DNA of 64,000 nucleotides, taken from assembly GCF_038562635.1 (NCBI RefSeq), contig NZ_JBCFBO010000001.1, positions 2,396,643-2,460,642 of the forward strand, written 5' to 3'. The stretch comes from Methanobacterium sp. (GTDB taxonomy: Archaea; Methanobacteriota; Methanobacteria; Methanobacteriales; Methanobacteriaceae). Shown here in pieces: positions 54,594 to 63,180 of the stretch. The position numbers were made by a program, and so were the translations under genes. Within the stretch, counting starts at the first letter, position 1, and every line of letters starts with the position of its first letter. A model generated the notes under the pieces. The model was given only the letters and a program-made list of their open reading frames with translations, ran no database searches and had not been told where the DNA came from.

Positions 54594-55598
54594 ATGGTCA
54601 ACTGGAAATCTTTTTTAAACGCAGATCCTGCAGAATGGCTTTTAGAGGAAAATAATCCTTCAGTTAGATATTTCACTCTTCGGGACATATTTGAAAGGCC
54701 AGAAAATGATCTTGAAGTTAGGGAAGCCAAAGCAGACATTATGAAAATTGGAACTGTGCCTAAAATTTTAGCTAAACAGGAAGATGGAGGCTACTGGGGT
54801 ATTCCTGATAATTTCTATTTAAGAGGCAAATATAAGGGAACTTCATGGCAGTTGATAATCCTTGCTGAACTTGGTGCAGATAGTGCAGACGAAAGAATTA
54901 AAAATACCTGTGAATTCATGCTTAAAAATTCCCAGGATCCTGAAAGCGGAGCTTTTTCATATATAAGTGATAATAATGGTGTTGGTGATGCCGAAAGAAT
55001 TTTACCATGTCTCACTGCTAATATGGTATGGAGTCTTATCCGATTAGGGTATATGGATGACGAAAGGGTTCAAAAAACACTTGAATGGCTCATAACTCAT
55101 CAGCGGTTTGATGATGAACCAGTAGAACTCCCTGAAGGAGAGCATTATAAAATATGGAAAAAGTGTTGGGGAGAGCGTACCTGCCACAGTATCATTGTGA
55201 AGTCTCTTAAAGCATTCAGTGAAATTCCTGAAAATAAGAGAACACCAGAAATGGAAAATTGCATATCTAAATGTGCTGAGCATATGCTTAATCACAGCAT
55301 TCATAAAAGGAGTCAACCTCCAGCTGAAGGCAGGTTTAAATGGTTGAAATTTGGTTTTCCATTGATGTGGAACATAGATGCCCTGGAAGTTTTAGGACTG
55401 CTTACTAAATTGGAGTATAAAGATGGAAGGATGCAGGAAGCCATGGATATAATGATTTCTAAACAAAATGGTGAAGGTAGATGGACACTGGAAAACACTT
55501 TCAACGGGCGCTTCCAGACAAGCATAGAACGGAAAGGAAGAGAAAGTAAATGGATCACTTTAAATGCTCTGAGAGTATTAAAGAGTTATTATAGGTAG
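54594..55598 (+). CDS. Terpenoid-cyclase/prenyltransferase-fold protein
   Basis: 334 residues. Alpha/alpha toroid repeats like those of squalene cyclase and prenyltransferase beta subunits: ILAKQEDGGYWGIPDNFY, KNTCEFMLKNSQDPESGAFS, LTANMVWSLIRLGYMDDERV, MDIMISKQNGEGRWTLENTF. It lacks a clear DxDD cyclase motif, so it is probably not a squalene cyclase; similar proteins sit in bacterial and clostridial genomes without assigned role. Starts 12 nt after the amidohydrolase frame, with AAGGTTG upstream. Cytoplasmic. Confidence 0.8.
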   Translation: MVNWKSFLNADPAEWLLEENNPSVRYFTLRDIFERPENDLEVREAKADIMKIGTVPKILAKQEDGGYWGIPDNFYLRGKYKGTSWQLIILAELGADSADERIKNTCEFMLKNSQDPESGAFSYISDNNGVGDAERILPCLTANMVWSLIRLGYMDDERVQKTLEWLITHQRFDDEPVELPEGEHYKIWKKCWGERTCHSIIVKSLKAFSEIPENKRTPEMENCISKCAEHMLNHSIHKRSQPPAEGRFKWLKFGFPLMWNIDALEVLGLLTKLEYKDGRMQEAMDIMISKQNGEGRWTLENTFNGRFQTSIERKGRESKWITLNALRVLKSYYR

Positions 55599-55610
55599 CA
55601 GGTGGAATTT

Positions 55611-56291
55611 ATGCAGTTTGAAGAAGTTATTACAGAATTGGAATCATTATCTAACCCTGAAGATGTGAAAGGAATGGCTAGGTTTGGAATAAAACATACC
55701 AAGACTTATGGAGTAAGAATGCCGGAATTACGTCGAATAGCTAAAACTGCAGGTAAAGATCATGATCTTGCAGAAAAATTGTGGGATGCAGGATATGGTG
55801 AAACGAAAATACTTGCAGGTTTAATTGAAGACCCAAAAATGGTTACAGAATCTCAAATGGAAAATTGGGTGGCTGGATTTGACTCATGGGATGTGTGCGA
55901 CCAGTGTTGTATAAATTTATTCCGTAAAACTCCTTTTGCCTACAAAAAAGTGTTTGAATGGAGCACCAGAGAAGAAGAGTTTGTTAAAAGGGCTGCATTT
56001 GCCATGATTGCCGTTCTAGCAGTGCATGATAAAAAGGCAGATGATGAAAAATTTGAGGAATTCTTCCCTTTAATTATAAGAGAATCGGTAGACAACCGAA
56101 ATTTCGTTAAAAAAGCTGTTAACTGGGCATTAAGGCAGATTGGAAAACGAAATCTTAATTTAAACAAAAGAACGGTTGAAATTGCAGAAGAAATTAGTAC
56201 TATTGATTCAAAAAGTGCTAAATGGATAGCAGCTGACGCGATCAGGGAACTTACAAGTGAAAAAGTTCATGAAAGGCTTAAAAAGAAGTAA
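55611..56291 (+). CDS. AlkD-like HEAT-repeat DNA glycosylase family protein
   Basis: 226 residues: FGIKHTKTYGVRMPELRRIA, LAEKLWDAGYGETKILAGLI, WVAGFDSWDVCDQCCINLFR, KRAAFAMIAVLAVHDKKADD, FVKKAVNWALRQIGKRNLNL. This is the DNA-alkylation-repair (AlkD/AlkC) HEAT-like fold that removes N3/N7-alkylpurines; the SWDxCD and NWALRQIG motifs are the conserved ones. ATG 55611 is used because GGTGG sits at the right distance; a GTG at 55602 is possible. End of the 50.8-56.3 kb plus-strand run. Confidence 0.88.
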   Translation: MQFEEVITELESLSNPEDVKGMARFGIKHTKTYGVRMPELRRIAKTAGKDHDLAEKLWDAGYGETKILAGLIEDPKMVTESQMENWVAGFDSWDVCDQCCINLFRKTPFAYKKVFEWSTREEEFVKRAAFAMIAVLAVHDKKADDEKFEEFFPLIIRESVDNRNFVKKAVNWALRQIGKRNLNLNKRTVEIAEEISTIDSKSAKWIAADAIRELTSEKVHERLKKK

Positions 56292-56303
56292 TATGGGAAA
56301 TAT

Positions 56304-56780
56304 TTAAGGATTTTTAAGAGCAACAATTTGTTTCAGGTCTACTAATTTCCATACCATAGTTCTATCTTCTTCCAGGATCAACTGAATAGGTTCATCTGGA
56401 GAGTGGCCTATAACCGCCCTAACTTTATTTGAGAGGTTTCTATCTTTGATCATTTTTACAAACATTTCTTTAATCTTTTTTTTATCCTTTTCATCCTCTA
56501 CTTCAACTATACTTCCTTGAAGATTTGCAAATTTATAGTCTGACATATCTTCGGAATATTTTTCTATCTCCACAGCTACATGGGGGTCCCGCTTAATTTC
56601 TCCAATTTTTTTACCATACCTTGTTGACAGGAAATAAAGGAATCCGCCGTCAAATATATACATAAATGGAGTAATATATGGATAATTTTCTCCTTTAAAT
56701 GCAATTCGACCAATAAAATTTTGTTTAATTAACTCATCATATTCTTCTTTATTCATAGGTGGAATTTTTATCATGCTCAT
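56304..56780 (-). CDS. Pyridoxamine-5-phosphate-oxidase-like flavin protein
   Basis: 158 residues, FMN-binding split-barrel fold: NFIGRIAFKGENYPYITPFM, GGFLYFLSTRYGKKIGEIKR, HVAVEIEKYSEDMSDYKFAN, VWKLVDLKQIVALKNP. In archaea such proteins are flavin or F420 or heme-binding reductases, not vitamin B6 oxidases. Start chosen at MSMIKIPPMNKEEY (56780); three in-frame codons upstream also begin with Met. Convergent with the AlkD-like gene. Confidence 0.85.
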   Translation of the reverse strand: MSMIKIPPMNKEEYDELIKQNFIGRIAFKGENYPYITPFMYIFDGGFLYFLSTRYGKKIGEIKRDPHVAVEIEKYSEDMSDYKFANLQGSIVEVEDEKDKKKIKEMFVKMIKDRNLSNKVRAVIGHSPDEPIQLILEEDRTMVWKLVDLKQIVALKNP

Positions 56781-56941
56781 GGAAAACACCGTATTATAAT
56801 TATAAATTCTATTATTAAAAAATTTTATGAACGTATGCGTTTTGCGGCTGATAAATTAAATGCCAATAAAAATAAGAATTTTAAATATTTTTAATATGTG
56901 TAAATCTGATTAATGGCGTAATATATTAAATTTTGCAAATT

Positions 56942-58081
56942 TTAACCAGGATTAAACGCATTTACTGCTTTAATAATGTTGTATGGATCATCTGAAATTA
57001 CACTGCTCCCATATAATTCCATAGCACCAATATCTGAAGTTGGTTTAAAAATGCTGCCCCTATCTACAATTCTTATAATGTAGGGGAGAAATGTCTCGCC
57101 AAATGATGGACAAGAAATAGCTAAATTAAAACTGTTTACTCCTAATTGATCGATATAGCATCTAAGTACTCTATAGATGGCTTTTTTTACATCATCACTT
57201 GTTGATGGATTGTTTTTTGAGATAATTATGAACTCTTTTTCTTTAAGGGGAGTTAAACTTGCAAAACCAGTTACATCATTATCTAAAGCAAGTCCTAGTG
57301 CATTATGAACATTGTATATATCTTTAAAAAGATTCCTGCCGGTTAACTGCATGTAGCTTCTAAAATTTTTCCTTAAAAATTGTGTTTTAGCATAATGAAC
57401 GTTTTTTGTGATTAAAACCTGGGCATGACCATGTATCTGCGAAGCACCGGCTTTTTGAAGACAGTTCCAGATAAAAAGTGGGGATGTGAACTGTTTATCG
57501 TGATTATTAACTTTTTTAAACCATTTAAACCCAGTTTCTATATAATCAGATAGTTCTTCCTGTGTGAAATCAAGGGGGTTATGTTTTTTAAAAAATACCA
57601 TGCTGCTCCATGCGTCGTATTTGGCAATATTTGCTCCAGTAATGCAGTATTTACCATGGATTCTTCCAAATACATCTTCTGGAGTGTATTTTTCCGCCTG
57701 GCAAAAGTCGCAGTTTTCTTTAGATTTTTCAATGTATTCTTGAACTTTTTCATGTTCTTGACTTCTCTCTTGAGGTTTCATTCCTGGTCTGATTGCCCTT
57801 AGAGAATTGAACAGAGATCCTTCGCCTGTCCATTTGTTGTAGGTCTTAATCACTTCTTGGGTTTGTATTCGTTCAATGACTTCATTTTTGGACTCTATAA
57901 TCTTTCCAGATTCATCTTTATTTCCAAAATAGGTATGAACTTTTTCCTTAAATGAGGGCGGTATCTTCAAGTTTCCTGCGGCGCTTGATACGTGAAAAAT
58001 ATTATTAAACAGTCTAAATGAGTCTTCATCTTCTTTTTTTAACTTATTTGCTCTTTCTTCAAGATCTAAAATGGAACTCAT
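56942..58081 (-). CDS. GalT/HIT-superfamily nucleotidyltransferase-like protein
   Basis: 379 residues. Zn-type pair in NCDFCQAEKYT, and the HIT-like active site SQIHGHAQVLITK as in galactose-1-phosphate uridylyltransferase (His-x-His-x-Gln). The N-terminal helical region and the YDAWSSMVFFKKHNPLDFTQ middle are typical of uncharacterised archaeal/clostridial relatives. Likely transfers a nucleotide to a sugar phosphate or similar; substrate cannot be told. Downstream of the MBL-rhodanese gene on the same strand with a 9-nt gap. Confidence 0.8.
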   Translation of the reverse strand: MSSILDLEERANKLKKEDEDSFRLFNNIFHVSSAAGNLKIPPSFKEKVHTYFGNKDESGKIIESKNEVIERIQTQEVIKTYNKWTGEGSLFNSLRAIRPGMKPQERSQEHEKVQEYIEKSKENCDFCQAEKYTPEDVFGRIHGKYCITGANIAKYDAWSSMVFFKKHNPLDFTQEELSDYIETGFKWFKKVNNHDKQFTSPLFIWNCLQKAGASQIHGHAQVLITKNVHYAKTQFLRKNFRSYMQLTGRNLFKDIYNVHNALGLALDNDVTGFASLTPLKEKEFIIISKNNPSTSDDVKKAIYRVLRCYIDQLGVNSFNLAISCPSFGETFLPYIIRIVDRGSIFKPTSDIGAMELYGSSVISDDPYNIIKAVNAFNPG

Positions 58082-58090
58082 ATTATAACC

Positions 58091-59452
58091 TCATTTAACG
58101 ATGGGATATCCCGCTGCTTTCCAGGCACGTATGCTGCCTAGAACATTAGCAACTTTTTTATATCCATTATTTTTCAATATACTCGCCGCTATGCTGGCTC
58201 TATTTCCAGTATCGCAGTATACAACAATATATTTATCTTTAGGGATTTCATTAAGGTAGTACTGCAGGTCTCCGACGTAGATATGGTAGGCACCCTCAAT
58301 GTACCCTTCTTCCCATTCTCCAAACTCTCTCACATCAAGAATGAATATTGAATCATCATTTTGGCGCTCTTTCAATTCATGTACAGACCAGATATCAACT
58401 GTTTTTATTTTTTCTCCCTCTGTATACCAGCTGGTAAAGCCACCAGCCAAGTATCCAAATACATTATCGTATCCGAGCCTTATGAGGTATCTCATAATTT
58501 GATCGATGTACTCATTATTCTCGTCGATTATGGTAATTGGATCTTCATAATTAAGCATCCATCCTGCAAAATAGGTCAGGCCGTATTTCCAAATATTTAA
58601 TGTACCTGGAATATGCCCGCCTGCATAACTTGCAGCCATTCTAACATCCACAACCTGGGTATCTTTCAGGTGTTTTTTAAATTCATTTAGGCTTAATGGA
58701 TGGGGATATGGGAGTCTGCAGAGGATAGGAGCCCCATTTTTATTATATTCGACCATTTTATCAAAATAAGGCGCTTTAACCATTTTTTCATTTAATTTAA
58801 ACTTAATAAACTCTTCTTTATTCATCTGAAGGGTATGATTGGTTTTCTTTTCATACCCTATTGTTGTAAATTCACTTTCACGGATATCTGCCCCGCATAC
58901 AGAACCGGATCCATGTGCGGGATAAACGAGAACATGGTTGCCTAAAGGGAGGATCTTTTGATGGATGCTGTCATAAAGCTTTCCTGCCATTTCATGCACT
59001 TTTTCCTCGCCGTAAAGGTCAGTTCTTCCCACTTCACCTGCAAAAAGGGCATCACCAGTAAAAATCATATATACCTCATCAGATACTTCTTTATCTGTGA
59101 TCACTATTGATATGCTCTCATTGGTGTGTCCTGGTGTTTCAAGAATTTCTAATTCAACAGAACCTATATTAAACTTTTCCCCTTCGCTTACAGGATTTCC
59201 ATAGGCAAAATTTAGATTTTTGCCATGATAAATTCCTGCATTTACTCTTTTTGAAAGCTCAAGTGAACCAATTACATAATCTTCATTACAGTGAGTTTCA
59301 AATATATGAGTTATTTCCATATCATGTTTTTTTGAATAGTCTACATATGAATCACAGTCTCTCCTGGGATCTATAACTGCAGCTTCTCCTTTTGATCCTA
59401 TAAAATAGGATTTATGTGCTATTCCTTCACTTTTGATTATTTCAAATATCAT
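58091..59452 (-). CDS. MBL-fold hydrolase with two rhodanese domains
   Basis: 453 residues. Residues 1-220: metallo-beta-lactamase fold with SEGIAHKSYFIGSKGEAAVI, THIFETHCNEDYVIGSLELS, GHTNES, FTGDALFAGEVGRTDLYG, VLVYPAHGSGSVCG. The first metal motif is THCNEDY rather than THxHxDH, so one metal site is probably lost. Then two rhodanese domains (about 255-350 and 360-453); only the second has an active-site cysteine (VVYCDTGNRASIAAS), the first lacks it (PITIIDENNEY). The layout is like persulfide dioxygenase/sulfurtransferases. Start at 59452 gives MIFEIIKSEG; eight in-frame residues upstream are rejected. Likely sulfur metabolism; exact reaction unknown. Confidence 0.82.
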   Translation of the reverse strand: MIFEIIKSEGIAHKSYFIGSKGEAAVIDPRRDCDSYVDYSKKHDMEITHIFETHCNEDYVIGSLELSKRVNAGIYHGKNLNFAYGNPVSEGEKFNIGSVELEILETPGHTNESISIVITDKEVSDEVYMIFTGDALFAGEVGRTDLYGEEKVHEMAGKLYDSIHQKILPLGNHVLVYPAHGSGSVCGADIRESEFTTIGYEKKTNHTLQMNKEEFIKFKLNEKMVKAPYFDKMVEYNKNGAPILCRLPYPHPLSLNEFKKHLKDTQVVDVRMAASYAGGHIPGTLNIWKYGLTYFAGWMLNYEDPITIIDENNEYIDQIMRYLIRLGYDNVFGYLAGGFTSWYTEGEKIKTVDIWSVHELKERQNDDSIFILDVREFGEWEEGYIEGAYHIYVGDLQYYLNEIPKDKYIVVYCDTGNRASIAASILKNNGYKKVANVLGSIRAWKAAGYPIVK

Positions 59453-59757
59453 ATTCTCATCTGACCTATTTTTCAATATATGGCGTCCAATAATTTAGAG
59501 CTAATTTAACCAGTTCGGCTATAATGCAGTTTAATTTGCATCATTTTCAATGGATTCATGTATTTTATGTGTGATTGTATTATATTTTTATAATAAAAAA
59601 TATATATAATTTATGCAGTTGTTTTACAGATATTAACTCTGAAAATGAGAAAAACGAATTAATTAGTTATTTATGTGGTTAAAATTAAATTAAATGCTTT
59701 AATTAGCATTTAATTTAAAAATGAACACATTTTTATATTTTATTGATTTAACATTTT
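59453..59757. other. AT-rich gap
   Basis: About 300 nt upstream of the MBL-rhodanese gene and downstream of the small membrane gene, both minus strand. A long TTTATAATAAAAAATATATATAAT-like stretch around 59580-59610 (read in pieces: TTTATAATAAA, AAATATATATAA) is a plausible minus-strand promoter. No gene seen. Confidence 0.45.
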
Positions 59758-59964
59758 CTATTTTTTAAATAAAATAGTTGAAATTCGGCTTATTAGAGTT
59801 AGTACTGAAGCGGTTAAAAATGCAAAACCTGTTAAAAAGAATATAAATGTCACAAAGATTGTAATTATATCCAGGATTCCTAAATTTTCACCTAAACCTT
59901 TAATAAAAATTAGCAGTCCTGCAGCCAGGAAAATAGTTAATATTATTTTAGAGTCATTATTCAT
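59758..59964 (-). CDS. Small two-helix membrane protein
   Basis: 68 residues: IILTIFLAAGLLIFIKGLGE and IITIFVTFIFFLTGFAFLTA form two transmembrane segments with short polar ends. No family recognised. No strong ribosome-binding site visible. It lies between the MBL-rhodanese and the Drr-type ABC operon. Confidence 0.55.
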   Translation of the reverse strand: MNNDSKIILTIFLAAGLLIFIKGLGENLGILDIITIFVTFIFFLTGFAFLTASVLTLISRISTILFKK

Positions 59965-60294
59965 CTGTAGTATATATGTATTATGAAATTATTAAATATT
60001 ATTACATGGCTTTATTATTTTAAATATATTTACTATGTTAAGATACGGTCTCTAAATTCCTGTTGGTAATTTTTCAAAAAAGAATAAATTAATTTAATGA
60101 TAATATTTGCATATTTTGATTTTTACACTTCAATAAGGTTTTTATTTCCTTTTATTTAAGTAGTCCACTGAAATACGACTTAAAAATATATATCTTTTCA
60201 AAAACAAATTAAATAGTGTATATAATCTGTTTAATGTAGTAATACTTTTGACATATTTTTTACAGTCAAACAGGACAAACTGCTGGGGGATATT
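59965..60294 (+). promoter_or_regulatory. Promoter region of the ABC operon with an inverted repeat
   Basis: Two TATA-like stretches (ATATATAT at 60187-60194 and GTATATAATC at 60218-60227) lie upstream of arms TTTGAC (60247-60252) and GTCAAA (60265-60270) separated by 12 nt. GGGGGA precedes the ATG. The inverted repeat lies just after the expected start from the second TATA box and could be an operator for a drug-responsive repressor. Elsewhere in this 330-nt gap I see nothing. Confidence 0.4.
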
Positions 60295-61239
60295 ATGGTA
60301 AATGTTATAAAAACTACAGATATCACTAAAAGATATGATGATTTTATTGCTGTGGATTCCATTAATCTAGAAGTTCCTAGAAATACAGTATATGGCGTGT
60401 TAGGACCTAACGGTGCCGGAAAAACTACACTTATATCTATGTTATGTACGATACTGCGCCCCACATCAGGAACTGCAACTGTAAATGGTTATGATATAGT
60501 AAAACAAGCTAAAGAAGTTAGGGAATCCATAGGGATAGTATTCCAATCCAGAGCTCTCGACGATATTTTGACTGGTAGAGAACATCTTGAAATGCACGCT
60601 TCTCTTTATGGAGTACCTAGAGATGTTAGAGAGGAACGTATTGACGAAATTTTAGAGCTCATAGCTCTGGGAAAAAAAGTTGACGAATACATAAAAACAT
60701 ACTCTGGAGGAATGAAAAGGAGGCTTGAAATTGGTAGGGGACTTGTACATCACCCTAAAGTGCTTTTTTTAGATGAACCTACCCTGGGGTTGGACCCTCA
60801 AACCCGGGAAAATATTTGGGAGTATATTTACAACATGACTCAAACTCAGGATATTACTGTGCTTTTAACCACCCACTATATGGAAGAGGCAGATCAACTG
60901 TGTGATGAGGTGGCTATCATAAATAAAGGTGAGATAATCACTGCAGATTCTCCAAATAACCTTAAAAGAGAGTTAAAAGCAGATACTATAACTCTTAAAG
61001 TAAATAATCCTGAAAAATTTGTGGAAAAGGCTAACGAGCTGAAATTTACCAAGGATATTTTCTTTACAGACGGCGAAGTGAAAATGATGGTGGAGCGGGG
61101 TGAAAATTTAGTACCTGAAGTGGTAGAGTTTGCAAGTTCCCACGATATCCATATAAATTCGATAGAAGTGGAACACCCTAACCTGGAAGATGTTTTCATC
61201 AAATATACTGGTTCTAAAATAGTTGGGGAGGGAAGATAA
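60295..61239 (+). CDS. Drr-type ABC exporter, ATP-binding protein
   Basis: 314 residues. Walker A LGPNGAGKTTLIS, Q-loop IVFQSRALDDIL, signature TYSGGMKRRLEIGRG, Walker B VLFLDEPTLGLDP, switch His in LLTTHYMEEAD. The C-terminal about 80 residues (TLKVNNPEKFVEKANELKFT) are the regulatory extension of the daunorubicin-resistance DrrA subfamily. Pairs with the permease that overlaps it by one base (ATG within the TAATG). Exports a lipid, drug or polysaccharide; substrate unknown. Confidence 0.93.
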   Translation: MVNVIKTTDITKRYDDFIAVDSINLEVPRNTVYGVLGPNGAGKTTLISMLCTILRPTSGTATVNGYDIVKQAKEVRESIGIVFQSRALDDILTGREHLEMHASLYGVPRDVREERIDEILELIALGKKVDEYIKTYSGGMKRRLEIGRGLVHHPKVLFLDEPTLGLDPQTRENIWEYIYNMTQTQDITVLLTTHYMEEADQLCDEVAIINKGEIITADSPNNLKRELKADTITLKVNNPEKFVEKANELKFTKDIFFTDGEVKMMVERGENLVPEVVEFASSHDIHINSIEVEHPNLEDVFIKYTGSKIVGEGR

Positions 61240-62003
61240 TGCCGGAATTGGAAGGAATATACACTATCTGGCTCCGGGAAACTAAAAGATACGTCAGATA
61301 CCGCTCAAGAATTTTGACTTCAGTAGTAACTCCTCTCTTATGGCTTTTGATATTTGGAACTGGTTTAGGCTCTGCTATACGCTTTGGAGGAATTCCTGGA
61401 GGATATAAAGCATTTATTTATCCAGGTATTATTGGGCAGACCATTCTATTTACCACCATATTTTCAGGGTTATCTGTAATTATGGACAGGCAGTATGGAT
61501 TTTTAAAAGAAATAATGGTAGCTCCAATATCACGCCCTTCTATTGTGCTGGGTAAATCATTAGGTATAGGAACAGCTGCACTGATTCAGGGAGTTATTTT
61601 GTTACTACTTTCATTTGTAGTTGGAGTTCAAATGACAGTTGTGGCATTCATAATCAGTGTCGTGCTGATAATCCTTATATCACTGGGATTTGCAGGTTTA
61701 GGATTGTTAATTGCTACATTAACAGACAGTATGGAAGGATTCAACCTGATAATGAGCTTCATCGTGCTGCCAATTTTCCTGCTAAGCGGGGCTCTTTTCC
61801 CTGTAACGGGGCTTCCTACATGGCTCCAGTTTGCAGTATACTTAGATCCACTTACTTATGGAGTTGATGCTCTTAGAAGTGTTATTTTAAATCAATCTGC
61901 ACTTCCACTTGAACTCAGTGTACTGGTCATAACTGGATTTGCACTGCTGATGATCTTTGTGTCTGCTTACATGTTTACCAAAAAAGAACAGGGACTGATG
62001 TAG
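61239..62003 (+). CDS. Drr-type ABC exporter, permease
   Basis: 254 residues, ABC-2 type membrane protein with six helices: PLLWLLIFGTGLGSAI, GIIGQTILFTTIFSGLSVIM, IGTAALIQGVILLLLSFVVG, LIISLGFAGLGLLIATLTDS, LIMSFIVLPIFLLSGALFPV, PLELSVLVITGFALLMIFVS. The GALFPVTGLPTWLQFAVYLD motif is that of DrrB permeases. Shares one base with the ATPase stop, so the two are translationally coupled and should form a half-transporter dimer. Confidence 0.92.
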   Translation: MPELEGIYTIWLRETKRYVRYRSRILTSVVTPLLWLLIFGTGLGSAIRFGGIPGGYKAFIYPGIIGQTILFTTIFSGLSVIMDRQYGFLKEIMVAPISRPSIVLGKSLGIGTAALIQGVILLLLSFVVGVQMTVVAFIISVVLIILISLGFAGLGLLIATLTDSMEGFNLIMSFIVLPIFLLSGALFPVTGLPTWLQFAVYLDPLTYGVDALRSVILNQSALPLELSVLVITGFALLMIFVSAYMFTKKEQGLM

Positions 62004-62044
62004 CTTCAATTTAAACTTAATACAAAATTAGATATTGGCGGATT

Positions 62045-62500
62045 TTATTCCCCTTTCCATTTTTTTAATAATTCCATGGTGCGCATTAGTTTTTCTTTTT
62101 GTTTTTTAAAGGGATTATCTCCGTACTCCTTAACAATCATAGGTTCATACTCATTTTTTGAATTATTTGAACCTTTCTCCCTTGCAACTTTCATAGCATG
62201 GTTTATTTTGTAATTAATATCTCTCTTTAAATGTTCTCTTTCTTTACGTTCTTTATTTTCTTTTAACATTTCCATCTGGAGAATTACAAGATTTTTTTTA
62301 TTAACTGAGTAAAATATCCCCTTTTCATCAACTTCTGCACTGTTATCTGGTGACTTAGATGGTTCACCGTACATGTATTCTTCAATTGTCTTAAAATACT
62401 GGAGTTCATTACCGCACTCACATGTATGAAAATCATTTATTTCGCTTCTATCTTCAATTTCGTAGTAGAGATTACATTTATCGCAGATTAGATACGGCAT
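62045..62500 (-). CDS. Zinc-ribbon protein with charged coiled-coil tail
   Basis: 151 residues. N-terminal ribbon CDKCNLYYEIEDRSEINDFH then TCECGNELQYF (CxxC and CxC) binds one zinc; the remainder is Lys/Glu-rich and helical. Similar uncharacterised proteins occur in Methanobacterium. No known role. Convergent with the exporter operon. Confidence 0.7.
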   Translation of the reverse strand: MPYLICDKCNLYYEIEDRSEINDFHTCECGNELQYFKTIEEYMYGEPSKSPDNSAEVDEKGIFYSVNKKNLVILQMEMLKENKERKEREHLKRDINYKINHAMKVAREKGSNNSKNEYEPMIVKEYGDNPFKKQKEKLMRTMELLKKWKGE

Positions 62501-62615
62501 AATGGCACCCTTTTGAGTAGATCGTATTAATATTATAATCTAACCCATAAAAAGGTGCCTATATCTAATTAGATAACTGGAAATGATATGAAAATAAAAT
62601 ATAACGTTGATATTA

Positions 62616-63158
62616 ATGAAAACTTCACAGTTACTTTTAAAGCTTAAAGGTTGTATGGAAAAATACAAACCGAAAATGCAGGATAGCGGGAAAAAAGATT
62701 CTCTAAATCAGGTTATGTCCAGATACAATTTAGAAAATTTCAATAAGATATTAAACTCATCATGTAACGGATTAGATGAAGAAGTTGATGAAGAAAAATT
62801 AAAAGACCTTCAAAATAGGATTGATCACTATTTTAGTTTGTATGCACCAGATGATGAAGACTTTAAAGAATTTATCAAGGCAATATCTATATATTTGACT
62901 TTTATTGCAAAAAAGCCGTTACATCCTCCAGGAATTGTTTTTTCAAATGGTGCTTTCAAAATCTCTGATTTTGAGAGCCCTCAAACATTTATGTTTGGGG
63001 CATTAAAAAACCAACGTTTTTTTGAAGGCCCAAAACCAAAGGTTTTGACGGAAGGGGTATATGAAAAAGAGGGTGTTTATTACTGTACTGGAAAGCGTAT
63101 TTTTATGAAGGATAAATTGTCTTTATGTAAATATTGTGTTTGTAAGGGAATAGATTAG
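62616..63158 (+). CDS. DUF2115 (UPF0305) family protein carrying an in-frame hairpin-repeat insertion
   Basis: 180 residues. Family parts: MKTSQLLLKLKGCMEKYKPK at the start, FIKAISIYLTFIAKKPLHPP then GIVFSNG, and near the C-terminus GVYYCTGKRIFMKDKLSLCK then YCVC. The Cys/His end suggests a metal site. Between FSNG and the TEGVYEKEGVYYC stretch lie about 35 residues (AFKISDFESPQTFMFGALKN, QRFFEGPKPKVLT) with no family counterpart that I know; they are encoded by hairpin repeats and keep the reading frame. Start at ATG 62616; TTG 62607 also in frame. Function of DUF2115 unknown. Confidence 0.8.
   Translation: MKTSQLLLKLKGCMEKYKPKMQDSGKKDSLNQVMSRYNLENFNKILNSSCNGLDEEVDEEKLKDLQNRIDHYFSLYAPDDEDFKEFIKAISIYLTFIAKKPLHPPGIVFSNGAFKISDFESPQTFMFGALKNQRFFEGPKPKVLTEGVYEKEGVYYCTGKRIFMKDKLSLCKYCVCKGID
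62953..63050 (+). repeat. Short-hairpin repeat cluster inside the DUF2115 coding sequence
   Basis: Inverted repeats TCAAAATC/GATTTTGA loop TCT (62956-62974); CAAACAT/ATGTTTG loop TT, extended with G-U and G-C pairs (62979-63000); AAAAAAC/GTTTTTT (63005-63022); CAAAACC/GGTTTTG loop AAA (63031-63047). The same stem types, G/C linkers (GAGAGCCC, GGGGC, AGGCCC) and 3-nt loops occur in the intergenic arrays at 3421 and 40789. Confidence 0.75.
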
Positions 63159-63180
63159 TCAGATCATATTTCAAATTCAA

